DNA of 47,340 nt from JAKFDK01 sp036676195. Its GTDB lineage: Bacteria > Bacillota > Sulfobacillia > Symbiobacteriales > ZC4RG38. The translations under genes were made by a program, and so were the position numbers. Location of the stretch: contig JAKFDK010000134.1 in NCBI GenBank assembly GCA_036676195.1, positions 1 to 47,340 on the forward strand, written 5' to 3'. The notes beneath the pieces were generated by a model, which was given only the letters and a program-made list of their open reading frames with translations, was not told the DNA's origin and did not search any database. Below are positions 31,781-40,116 of the stretch, piece after piece. Position 1 is the stretch's first letter. Every line of letters begins with the position of its first letter.

Positions 31781-32488
31781 ATGTCTGCTCCCGATCCCGC
31801 TCCCGCCCCCGCCCCCGCAGTGATCGGTCGCCCCTGGCTACGCACCCTGGGCATTTTGCTGGTTGCCACCGCTCTGGCGGCCGGATCCGGATACAGCGCC
31901 TGGTTCCTGGCCCGTGCCGAACTGCAAAAGCAAAATGAGGCTGCCTTCGGCCAATTAAGGGAACTGGTGCAGAAACAGGCCGAACTGGGCCAGCGCCTGG
32001 CGCAGGTGGAAACAGCCGCTGCCGATGCCAAGATCCTGGTCAACGGTGCCGGCCTGGGCGATCAGTTGGCCGAACTGGAACGGCTGAAGGCCGAGGTGGA
32101 ACAGGAAAAGCAACTGGCAGCAGAGCGGGCCGCGCAGTTGGAAAAGACACTCCGGGAACAAATCGGCGCTCAGGAGCGGGAAACGGCAGCAGCCGTGGCG
32201 GCCGACCTGAAGCTACGGGCTCTCCTGTTCCGGGCCCACGGACAAGTCCTCAAAGCCAAATTGGACGTGGCAGAGGGGAACCGCGGGCTCGCCAAGGAAG
32301 AGATCGCACTGGCTGTGCAGACCCTGAAAGAGGCCGCCGCGCAGGCAACCGATCCACTCAAGGCCCGTCTGGACACGGCGGCCACCCAGGCCGAACAGGC
32401 ACGAACCGCCCTGGTGCTTGAATCCAGCACGGCCAGGGACCAGTTGAGCCTGCTGTGGCAGCAGATCAGTGCCCTGCTGGGCGGGTAG
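31781..32488 (+). CDS. membrane-anchored coiled-coil protein, function unknown
   Basis: 235 residues: a Pro/Ala-rich cytoplasmic N-terminus, one membrane helix (about 19-44, LGILLVATALAAGSGYSAWF), then long charged helices rich in Ala/Glu/Lys/Leu (about 45-225) predicted as coiled coil. No catalytic motif is seen. The outer segment resembles envelope scaffolding proteins only in a general way. AGGAGG precedes the ATG. It lies upstream of the LCP gene, separated by a terminator-like hairpin. Confidence 0.7.
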   Translation: MSAPDPAPAPAPAVIGRPWLRTLGILLVATALAAGSGYSAWFLARAELQKQNEAAFGQLRELVQKQAELGQRLAQVETAAADAKILVNGAGLGDQLAELERLKAEVEQEKQLAAERAAQLEKTLREQIGAQERETAAAVAADLKLRALLFRAHGQVLKAKLDVAEGNRGLAKEEIALAVQTLKEAAAQATDPLKARLDTAATQAEQARTALVLESSTARDQLSLLWQQISALLGG

Positions 32489-32517
32489 CCAGGGCGCGGA
32501 GACAGTGGGCGTTACAC

Positions 32518-32541
32518 GGGTCGGGGCAAGTTCCCCGGCCC
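32518..32541 (+). terminator. hairpin after the coiled-coil gene
   Basis: GGGTCGGGG (32518-32526) pairs with CCCCGGCCC (32533-32541) around CAAGTT, with one G-T pair. No T-run. Confidence 0.45.
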
Positions 32542-32636
32542 AGTCCGCGTCTGTCCGGCGTGCCAAAGGGCAGAAGTTTCCAGCGGGTTGACAGACGATG
32601 ATTTCCTGCCACAATAGGGGAGAGAAAGCCACAAGG

Positions 32637-33941
32637 ATGGTGCAGATGACTCGGCTACGCTCTCAATCCTCCACACCCCGCCGGCGTCCGGTGCAGCGTA
32701 AGCTGCAGAAACCGGGCCGGTTCATCCTCATCCTCCTCTGCATCCTGACTTTGCCCTGCCTGGCCTGGTGGCTGTTGCATGCCACTCCGGCACCGGCCGC
32801 CGCTGCAGTTCCCGCCACTCCCAGTCTCCCCACAGGTCGCATGACCTTCCTGCTGATGGGCGCCGACGAGCGTCCCGAAGACGTCGGCCGTTCGGATACG
32901 ATCATCCTCGGCTCAGTGGACTTTGACCAGAAAACCGCCGAACTGTTTTCCCTCTCCCGGGACATGTTCGTGCAGATCCCCGGCCACGGCTGGGACAAGT
33001 TAAACTCCGCCTACGCTTATGGTGGGCTGGACCTGACCCGCCGCACCCTGGAAAACCTGCTGGGAATCCCGCTGCAGCACCACGTCCTGGTGAACATGCG
33101 GGGGTTACAGCAGGCGGTGGACGCGTTGGGCGGCATTCAGATTGATGTGGAAAAGGACATGCACTACGAAGACCCACAGGACAGCCCGCCTCTGAAAATC
33201 GATCTGAAGGCCGGCCTGCAGACCCTGGACGGAACGCGGGTCCTGCATTATGCCCGCTACCGGGCCGATGCCGAAGCAGATCGCGGCCGTATGCGCCGCC
33301 AACAGACCGTCATCAAGGCCCTGGCCAGGACCGCATTGAAACCGGAGAATCTGCCCCGGTTGCCATCGGTGGTGGCCCGGCTGGTGGACAGCGTGAAGAC
33401 TGATCTGAGCACCGTTGAGATCGGCCGGCTGGGTCTGGCGGCGGCCCAGCTTGACCTGGCGGCGATCAAGGGCGGGCAGGTCGAGGGCACAGATATCTAC
33501 ATGGACGGCATCTACTACTTTGTGCCGGACCTGACAGACCTGCGGACGCAGGTATACCGGGTGATGCATGGCCAGGAGCCAGACGCCAGGTTCCTGTCGC
33601 AGGCGGCAAAAGACGATGCCACCTATTCCGGTACGGTTGCCGCTCAAGCCGACCCGCCTGATCCCCCGGAACCGGTCCGGACTTCAGTCACCGCCAACCC
33701 GGGTCCGGAGAGTGCCACGTCATCCGGCACCGGCAGTCAGACCAGGCCGGCTGCACCAGCCCCCACCGGGACTGCGGGCAAACCGCCCGCACCGTCCGCC
33801 GGCGGCAAGCCGGCGAAACCCGGTACGGTCACGCCACCTGCCACCGGTCGCAAATCCACGGACACCGGTAGCCAACCCGACAGCGGCACTGCTGGCACAG
33901 ACACTGGCACCAACACTGATCCCATCCGCAACATCCGCTAG
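32637..33941 (+). CDS. LytR-CpsA-Psr family protein
   Basis: About 434 residues: basic N-terminus, one membrane helix (LILLCILTLPCLAWWLL), an LCP domain (about residues 70-280) and a long Pro/Thr/Gly/Ser-rich tail (about 320-434). LCP enzymes attach teichoic acids or other glycopolymers from a polyprenyl carrier to peptidoglycan. Pyrophosphate-lipid binding residues are in GADERPEDVGRSDTIIL, SRDMFVQIPG and HYARYRADAEADRGRMRRQQ. The start is uncertain: ATG 32637 (GGGGAG upstream) is chosen over 32598 and 32646. The tail may span or bind the wall. Confidence 0.87.
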   Translation: MVQMTRLRSQSSTPRRRPVQRKLQKPGRFILILLCILTLPCLAWWLLHATPAPAAAAVPATPSLPTGRMTFLLMGADERPEDVGRSDTIILGSVDFDQKTAELFSLSRDMFVQIPGHGWDKLNSAYAYGGLDLTRRTLENLLGIPLQHHVLVNMRGLQQAVDALGGIQIDVEKDMHYEDPQDSPPLKIDLKAGLQTLDGTRVLHYARYRADAEADRGRMRRQQTVIKALARTALKPENLPRLPSVVARLVDSVKTDLSTVEIGRLGLAAAQLDLAAIKGGQVEGTDIYMDGIYYFVPDLTDLRTQVYRVMHGQEPDARFLSQAAKDDATYSGTVAAQADPPDPPEPVRTSVTANPGPESATSSGTGSQTRPAAPAPTGTAGKPPAPSAGGKPAKPGTVTPPATGRKSTDTGSQPDSGTAGTDTGTNTDPIRNIR

Positions 33942-33977
33942 GGACTCACACCTGCCGATAACCGAGATTTTTTATGA

Positions 33978-33992
33978 TACCCCCTGGGGGTA
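33978..33992. promoter_or_regulatory. CsoR-like operator 1
   Basis: TACCCCCTGGGGGTA, a perfect palindrome of the kind bound by the copper-sensing repressor CsoR, placed immediately upstream of the -35 box of the copper ATPase gene. Its centre is 25 bp from that of operator 2. Confidence 0.7.
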
Positions 33993-33993
33993 G

Positions 33994-34022
33994 TTGACTT
34001 ACTACCCCCAGGGGGTTATGCT
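33994..34022 (+). promoter_or_regulatory. promoter of the copper ATPase gene
   Basis: TTGACT (33994-33999), a 17-bp spacer, TATGCT (34017-34022). The spacer is almost filled by operator 2, so bound repressor would block RNA polymerase. Confidence 0.72.
34003..34017. promoter_or_regulatory. CsoR-like operator 2
   Basis: TACCCCCAGGGGGTT, a near-perfect palindrome between the -35 and -10 boxes. Its sequence matches operator 1 except for the centre and the last base. No csoR gene lies in the window. Confidence 0.7.
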
Positions 34023-34071
34023 ATGCACATATGGAAGCTCACCGGCTGTTATAAAGAAAGGGTGGCACCAG

Positions 34072-36906
34072 ATGGCAGCAGGAACTGGCTCATCTCGCCC
34101 GATCGGCTTACAGGAAGTGACCCTGAGTGTTTCCGGCATGACCTGCGCCGCCTGCTCCACCCGGGTGCAGCGGCGCCTGAGCCAACTGGCGGGTGTGTCG
34201 GGAGCGGCTGTGAACCTGGTGACCGAGAAGGCTACCGTTCAGTTCGATCCCACAGCGGTCGGCCTGCCGCAGATCGAGCAGGCCGTTGTGGACCTGGGCT
34301 ACGGCGTCCGTCACGAAAAAATTACCCTGAGTATTACCGGCATGACCTGTGCGGCCTGCGTGGCCCGCGTGGAAAAAGCCCTGCAGAAAGTCCCGGGTGT
34401 CACCAACGCCACCGTTAACCTGACCACCGAGCGGGCGGTGGTGGAGTTGGCCGGTGAAGTCAGTGCCAAAGACCTGATTGCCGCCATCGAAGAGATCGGC
34501 TATCACGCCCGGGAACTCCAGGATACCACCGCCGACCGGGAACAGGCGGAACGGGAACAGGAGATCCGGCGCCAGGTGCGGTTGCTGGTATTCGCCGCCG
34601 TCTTCACCCTGCCACTGTTCGTAGCGAACATGATCCTCATGCCGCTGGGAATACACAGCAATCTGCTGATGAATCCGCTGGCCCAATTGGGCCTGGCCAC
34701 GGCGGTACAGGTTGTGGCCGGCGGGCAGTTCTATCGCCGGGCCTGGTTGAACTTGCGTCACGGCAGCGCCAACATGGACGTGCTGGTGGCCATGGGAACT
34801 ACGGCGGCTTATGGCTTCAGCGTGGCCAGCGCCTTCTGGATTGGCGGCGACCACAATTACTACGAAGCGGCCGGCGTGATCCTGACCCTGATTATCCTGG
34901 GGAAACTGCTGGAGGCCATTGCCAAGGGCCGCACTTCCGAAGCCATCAAGAAGTTGATGGGGCTGCAGCCCCGTACAGCCCGCGTGCTGCGCGCCGGGCA
35001 GGAAGTTGACGTACCGGTGGAAGAGGTTCGGACCGGTGACCTGCTGGCCGTCCGTCCAGGCGAGCGGATCCCCGTTGACGGCGAGGTAGTTTCCGGCCAG
35101 TCGGCGGTGGATGAGTCCATGTTAACCGGCGAAAGCCTGCCGGTGGACAAGAACCCCGGCGACGCCGTGACCGGCGCCACCATCAACAAGAACGGCGCCC
35201 TGGTCGTGCGGGCCACCAAGATCGGGTCGGAAACCGCCCTGGCTCAGATCATCAAAATGGTGGAAGATGCCCAGGGCTCCAAGGCGCCGATCCAGCGCCT
35301 GGCCGACGTCATTGCCAACTACTTCGTGCCCGCCGTCATGGGGATCGCCCTGGTGGTGTTCGCCGGTTGGTGGGCCCTGGCCGGGGACTGGCAGGGCGGG
35401 TTGCAGGCGGCCATTGCCGTGCTGGTGATCGCCTGCCCCTGCGCCCTGGGGTTGGCTACTCCCACCGCCGTCATGGTCGGTACCGGCAAGGGCGCCGAGC
35501 ATGGCATCCTGTTCAAGGGCGGTGAATATCTGGAAAAGGCTCACCGTATCCAGACGGTGGTGCTGGACAAGACGGGCACCATTACCAGGGGTGAGCCGGA
35601 ACTGACCGACGTGATCGCCCTGGGCCTGCCGGAAACCGACCTGCTGCGTCTGGCTGCTGCGGCGGAAGCACCGTCGGAACATCCCCTGGGGCAGGCGGTG
35701 GTCCGGGGGGCCCGCCAGCGCCGTCTCGATCTGCCGGTGTGCACCGACTTCAGTGCGGTCCCCGGGCTGGGCCTGACGGCCCGGGTGGAAGGACGCCGGG
35801 TACTGGTCGGCAACCGCCGGCTCATGCGGGATCAGGGCATTGACCAGGCGACCGCGGCGGCCGCCATGGCGGCTCTCGAAGGCGAAGGTAAGACCGCCAT
35901 GCTAGTGGCGGTGGATGGTGCCCTGGCCGGTGTCGTGGCGGTAGCCGACACAATCAAGCCCACCAGTCGGGAAGCCATCGCCGAGTTGCGCGGAATGGGC
36001 ATCGAGGTGATCATGCTCACCGGCGACAACCAGCGCACAGCCGAAGCGATCGCCCGGCAGGTCAGCGTGGACCGAGTTCTGGCCGAGGTTTTGCCTGAAG
36101 ACAAGGCGACCCACGTGCAGAAGGTAAAGGCAGACGGCAAGGTCGTGGCCATGGTGGGCGACGGGATCAACGATGCCCCGGCCCTGGCCACCGCCGATCT
36201 CGGCCTGGCCATCGGCACCGGCACCGATGTGGCCATGGAGGCCGCCAGCGTCACCCTGATGTCCGGTGATCTGAAGGGGATCCCTGCCGCCATCCGGCTC
36301 AGCCGGGAAACCATGGCCACCATCAGGCAGAATTTGTTCTGGGCGTTCATATATAACCTGATTGGGATTCCCGTGGCCGCTCTGGGCCTGCTTAACCCGA
36401 TGCTGGCCGGCGGCGCCATGGCCTTCAGCTCGGTCAGCGTAGTCAGCAATTCGCTGCTGCTGAAGCGGTATAACCCGAAACAAACGGCACAATCCCGATT
36501 GGCCCTGACCATTAAAGCTGCCTTTGTCGCCGTGCTGGCCCTGGCCGTTGCCGTCACGTGGCGGTGGAGCCCAGCCCAGGCTAACCTGATCGTCCGGGAC
36601 GGCCGTCTCAATCCGGTGACGATCCAAATGGAGCAGGGCCGGCGTTACCGGCTGGTGGTACAGAACCGCGATCCGGTGGTCCGTAACTTTGCCTTCACGC
36701 TCCCCGCCCGCGGGGTCAGGGTCTCCGGCGGAGCGACGGCGGACCACGCCGGCCACGATGCGGCCGCGCCGGCAGCCATCCGGCTGCGGGTGCCGGGCGG
36801 CCGCCAGGCGGCAGTGGAACTGACCCCCATACAGCCGGGCACCTTCCCATTCTGGGCCTCTGAGCCCGGGTCAGGCGGCATCACCGGTACCGTGGCTGTC
36901 CGTTAA
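34072..36906 (+). CDS. copA: copper-translocating P-type ATPase with C-terminal cupredoxin-like extension
   Basis: 944 residues. Two N-terminal heavy-metal domains carry GMTCAAC (Cys 25/28 and 93/96). The ATPase core shows the CPC ion site (455-457), DKTGTIT with the phosphorylated Asp 499, SEHPLG for nucleotide and GDGINDAPAL near 697, with MAFSSVSVVSNS in the last core helix. It pumps Cu(I) out of the cell. Usual CopA proteins end near residue 800; here a further membrane helix (about 813-829) leads to an outside beta-domain (about 837-944) resembling a cupredoxin, but the expected His and Cys ligands read N and A. ATG 34072 is chosen; the frame from 33994 would start inside the promoter. 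Confidence 0.92.
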   Translation: MAAGTGSSRPIGLQEVTLSVSGMTCAACSTRVQRRLSQLAGVSGAAVNLVTEKATVQFDPTAVGLPQIEQAVVDLGYGVRHEKITLSITGMTCAACVARVEKALQKVPGVTNATVNLTTERAVVELAGEVSAKDLIAAIEEIGYHARELQDTTADREQAEREQEIRRQVRLLVFAAVFTLPLFVANMILMPLGIHSNLLMNPLAQLGLATAVQVVAGGQFYRRAWLNLRHGSANMDVLVAMGTTAAYGFSVASAFWIGGDHNYYEAAGVILTLIILGKLLEAIAKGRTSEAIKKLMGLQPRTARVLRAGQEVDVPVEEVRTGDLLAVRPGERIPVDGEVVSGQSAVDESMLTGESLPVDKNPGDAVTGATINKNGALVVRATKIGSETALAQIIKMVEDAQGSKAPIQRLADVIANYFVPAVMGIALVVFAGWWALAGDWQGGLQAAIAVLVIACPCALGLATPTAVMVGTGKGAEHGILFKGGEYLEKAHRIQTVVLDKTGTITRGEPELTDVIALGLPETDLLRLAAAAEAPSEHPLGQAVVRGARQRRLDLPVCTDFSAVPGLGLTARVEGRRVLVGNRRLMRDQGIDQATAAAAMAALEGEGKTAMLVAVDGALAGVVAVADTIKPTSREAIAELRGMGIEVIMLTGDNQRTAEAIARQVSVDRVLAEVLPEDKATHVQKVKADGKVVAMVGDGINDAPALATADLGLAIGTGTDVAMEAASVTLMSGDLKGIPAAIRLSRETMATIRQNLFWAFIYNLIGIPVAALGLLNPMLAGGAMAFSSVSVVSNSLLLKRYNPKQTAQSRLALTIKAAFVAVLALAVAVTWRWSPAQANLIVRDGRLNPVTIQMEQGRRYRLVVQNRDPVVRNFAFTLPARGVRVSGGATADHAGHDAAAPAAIRLRVPGGRQAAVELTPIQPGTFPFWASEPGSGGITGTVAVR

Positions 36907-36920
36907 TGAACCTGAAAAAA

Positions 36921-36956
36921 CAACCGGGGGCAGTCAAAACTGCTCCCGGTTGTTTC
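36921..36956. terminator. bidirectional terminator after copA
   Basis: CAACCGGGGGCAGT (36921-36934) pairs with ACTGCTCCCGGTTG (36939-36952) with one G-T pair; A-run before and TTTCT after. It serves copA and the convergent glcF. Confidence 0.8.
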
Positions 36957-36979
36957 TGATTTTCCCCGCCACCGGCCGG

Positions 36980-38308
36980 TCAGCCCGGCGGTGCCGGCTC
37001 GTCGTCCGACAAGGCCTCGGCCAACAGGTCCACCAGATGAACGGCCCGTATCTGGTTTGTCGCTCCGGCCCGCTGGATGCCAAGGCGCATCTGGATCAGG
37101 CAGCCGGGGTTGGCGGTCACAATGGTCTCCGCTGCGGTTGCCCTGGCCTGGCCCATCTTCCCGTCCAGAATGCGCATGGATAACTCCGGTTGCGTCAGAT
37201 TATAAATGCCGGCAGAGCCGCAGCAGCGGTCAGGTTCAGCCATTTCCTGCAGTTCCAGACCCGGGATAGCCTGAAGTAACTGTCGCAGCGGTCGGGTAAT
37301 GCCCTGCCCATGGGCCAGATGGCAGGAGTCCTGAATGGTCACCCGCCCCGGCACCGGCTTCAGCGCCGGCAAGTCCAGGGTAACCAGCAGTTCGCTGATA
37401 TCCATCATGTTACTGGCAAACCGCCGGGCCGGCTCCTCCCACTCCGGGTCGCCGCAGAACCAGTGGGGATATTCCTTCAGAGCAGCTCCGCAGCCGCCGG
37501 CGTTATTGACCAACACGTCCACATCTGCCGCCAGAAATGCCTGGATGTTCCGTTTAGCCAGCATGCGGGCGCCGGACTTTTCACCGGCATGGGCGTGCAA
37601 GGCGCCGCAGCAACTCTGGTCCGGTACCACCACCACCTCACAGCCGGCAGCCTGCAAGAGCCTGATGGTATTCTGGTTGGTCTCGAAAAATATCTGGTCC
37701 ATCACACAGCCCACGAACAGGCCCACCCGCAGCCGGCGCCGCCCCCGCGCCGGGTGGACGGTTGCACGCCGCCGGCGCCAGGGAGCCACCATCGCCGGCA
37801 AGGCCAGGTCCATGGCGGCCAGGTCCCGGCCGGCGATCCGGCTGACCAGACCGCAGCGGTGCACCAGAGACCGTAATCCGCTGGCCTGGTAGAACCAGAA
37901 AGCGACTCCCAAAATTTCCATGAAAACACGATGCAAAAAAAGGAAATCAAACACGATTCGGCGAACAATAGGACGATGAGCTTTTCGCTTCTGGATAACT
38001 TCTCGGGCATCTTCCAAGATAGTGCCGAACTTGACGCCAGCCGGACAAATCGTCTCGCAATTCCGGCAACCCAGGCACACATCCATCTGTTCCTCGATAT
38101 CGTCCAGGGTAAGCCTGCCATCAATTGCAGCCTTCACCAGAGCAATGCGACCGCGAGGGCTCGCTGTCTCCCGCCCGGTCTGTACATAGGTAGGGCAGGT
38201 CGGCAGACAAAAGCCGCAGCGCATACAATTGGCAATCTCGTCAGTGTGAAATTCCCGGCTCAGGTCTGGCTGGTGGGAGCATGGCGGCGGCGAACTGGTG
38301 TGATTCAT
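36980..38308 (-). CDS. glcF: glycolate/lactate oxidase iron-sulfur subunit
   Basis: 442 residues. Two 4Fe-4S ferredoxin motifs lie near the N-terminus (CMRCGFCLPTCPTY at about 28; CLGCRNCETICPAG at about 78). Two CCG domains follow (DQSCCGALHAHAGE at about 235; DRCCGSAGIYNLTQPELS at about 385). It passes electrons from the flavoprotein GlcD to a quinone or other membrane acceptor. Its ATG overlaps the glcD stop (ATGA), so the two are translationally coupled. No third subunit (glcE) is present, as in many Bacillota. Confidence 0.9.
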   Translation of the reverse strand: MNHTSSPPPCSHQPDLSREFHTDEIANCMRCGFCLPTCPTYVQTGRETASPRGRIALVKAAIDGRLTLDDIEEQMDVCLGCRNCETICPAGVKFGTILEDAREVIQKRKAHRPIVRRIVFDFLFLHRVFMEILGVAFWFYQASGLRSLVHRCGLVSRIAGRDLAAMDLALPAMVAPWRRRRATVHPARGRRRLRVGLFVGCVMDQIFFETNQNTIRLLQAAGCEVVVVPDQSCCGALHAHAGEKSGARMLAKRNIQAFLAADVDVLVNNAGGCGAALKEYPHWFCGDPEWEEPARRFASNMMDISELLVTLDLPALKPVPGRVTIQDSCHLAHGQGITRPLRQLLQAIPGLELQEMAEPDRCCGSAGIYNLTQPELSMRILDGKMGQARATAAETIVTANPGCLIQMRLGIQRAGATNQIRAVHLVDLLAEALSDDEPAPPG

Positions 38309-39717
38309 AGGTGAACGGTCACCCGCCGGCGGGTTTCCCCGGCAAACAGCTTACCGGGGTTGAGCAGCCCGCAGGGGTCAAAGGCCGCCTTCAACCCCTT
38401 CATGAGGGCGATCCCGGTAGGGCCGACCTTCCAATCCAGGTACCCCGCCTTTGCCAAACCGACACCATGCTCACCGGTGATAGTGCCGCCAAAGGTAATC
38501 GCCGCCGCGAAGATCTCGGCAAAAGCCGCCTCCACACGCTGGATCTCTTCCCGGTCGCGTTCATCGGTCATGCACGTGGGGTGAAGGTTACCGTCTCCGG
38601 CATGACCGAAGGTGCACATCTCCAGGGCATATTTCGCTGCAATCTGTTGGATCGCCCGCACCATCTCCGCCAACCGGCTGCGGGGCACGGTGGCATCCTC
38701 CAGAATGGTGGTCGGACGTTTGCGAGCCAGGGCGCTCAGGGCCGCCCGGCGCGCCGACATGAGCTTGAGCCCCTCCTCGGCGGTGGCTGCCACCTTCACC
38801 TCCACCGCTCCCACTCCGCGGCAAATGCCTGCCATCTGCGCCAAATCCCGCTCACAGATGACCTCCGGTCCGTCCTGTTCCATCAGCAGTACCGCAGCCA
38901 TATCAGTGGGCAAACCGATGCCAGTAAACTCGTCCACCACCCGGATGGTGGCGTTATCCATAAACTCCAGCGTAGCTGGAATGATTCGAGCTGCAATGAT
39001 CTGACTGACGGCCCGGGCGGCATTCTCCAAAGAAGTGAAAAAGGCCAGCGCAGTCCGCTTCGCTTCGGGCAAGGGCAGCAACTTGAGGGTGGCCTGGGTG
39101 ACAATACCCAGCGTGCCCTCTGAACCAACCAGCAATTTAGTCAGATCATAGCCGGCTACGTCCTTGGTATTCTTGCCCCCGGTGCGCAGCAGCTCACCGC
39201 TGGACAGGATCACTTCCAACCCCAGTACATAATCCTTGGTTGTCCCATATTTCAGGCCACGCAGGCCACCGGCACATTCGGCAATGTTTCCGCCCAGGGT
39301 GGAAATCACCAGACTGCCCGGGTCGGGCGGGTAGAAAAGCCCGAGGGCCTCCACCGCCGCGTGCAGTTGTTTGGTCACCACACCTGGCTCCACCGTCACC
39401 GTCAGGTTCTCCTGATCAATCTCCACAATCCGTTTCAGGCCGGACAGGTCCAGGACCAGGCCGCCCTTTACCGGCACGGTTCCGGCACTCAGATTCGTAC
39501 CGGAACCACGGGGCACCACGGGAACGCAGTACCGACTGCAGATTTTCATGACCGCCCCCACTTGCGCCGCATCTGCACAACGGATAACGGCATCGGGCAT
39601 GGCCTGGTAGAGCGGGGTGGCATCGTACGAATACGCCAGCAAATCCGCGGGGGAGTCAAAGAAATGGCTGGCCCCGACAGCCTCCTGCAGTTCACGGCGC
39701 ACAACGGAGTCCAGCAT
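38305..39717 (-). CDS. glcD: glycolate/lactate oxidase FAD subunit
   Basis: 470 residues of the FAD-linked oxidase family (VAO/PCMH type). PRGSGTNLSAGTVPVKGGL and GLFYPPDPGSLVISTLGGN bind FAD, and GHAGDGNLHP and GEHGVGLAKAGYLDWKVG mark the C-terminal cap of GlcD/D-lactate dehydrogenase. It oxidises a 2-hydroxyacid to the 2-oxoacid. Which acid (glycolate or D-lactate) cannot be told. The ATG at 39717 follows GGAGGGG; the open frame continues to 40785 only as antisense to oppA. First gene of the glcD-glcF operon. Confidence 0.92.
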   Translation of the reverse strand: MLDSVVRRELQEAVGASHFFDSPADLLAYSYDATPLYQAMPDAVIRCADAAQVGAVMKICSRYCVPVVPRGSGTNLSAGTVPVKGGLVLDLSGLKRIVEIDQENLTVTVEPGVVTKQLHAAVEALGLFYPPDPGSLVISTLGGNIAECAGGLRGLKYGTTKDYVLGLEVILSSGELLRTGGKNTKDVAGYDLTKLLVGSEGTLGIVTQATLKLLPLPEAKRTALAFFTSLENAARAVSQIIAARIIPATLEFMDNATIRVVDEFTGIGLPTDMAAVLLMEQDGPEVICERDLAQMAGICRGVGAVEVKVAATAEEGLKLMSARRAALSALARKRPTTILEDATVPRSRLAEMVRAIQQIAAKYALEMCTFGHAGDGNLHPTCMTDERDREEIQRVEAAFAEIFAAAITFGGTITGEHGVGLAKAGYLDWKVGPTGIALMKGLKAAFDPCGLLNPGKLFAGETRRRVTVHL

Positions 39718-40116
39718 GGCAATACCCCCTCCGGTCATATTCGAAACGGTAGTATTGTAACATAAAATCATCACCAACCGGCCGCCGAGCCTCCGTACGG
39801 CAGGGACAAGCGACAGGTAAGGGCACCAATTTCCGCCATTCCCAGCGAGACATGGGTTCTCTGCCTGTACTTTCATATTCCGCGTGGTAACCGAAAGCGG
39901 TTCTCCTGCGGACTTCACAATTGTCGCGAAGGGGGTAAAATAGTGTAATCCCTGAAGGGGGCATGTTGCTTCAAATGTTGCCACTAACATCTCCGACATT
40001 AAATATATTAATATTTGAAGGAATTGACCCTTCTCATGGTTAAGCTTTTGCTGGCTACCCCGGAGTGCGCTTGCCCCGACCTCGGCCACTATGCCCAGAG
40101 AAGGAGGGCCCAAGGT
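39718..40116. other. divergent intergenic region between glcD and oppA
   Basis: About 400 bp without a gene, markedly more AT-rich than the surroundings near 39940-40030. It holds the candidate oppA promoter and an inverted repeat (39969-40020). A small hairpin (ACCGAAAGCGGT, about 39888) is also present. Confidence 0.55.
39969..40020 (+). promoter_or_regulatory. oppA promoter region flanked by inverted repeat
   Basis: CTTCAAAT (39969-39976) and ATTTGAAG (40013-40020) flank a possible promoter: TTGCCA (39978-39983) and, 17 or 20 bp on, AAATAT or TATATT in the patch AAATATATTAATATTT. The inverted arms look like a regulator site. The -10 choice is uncertain. Confidence 0.45.
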
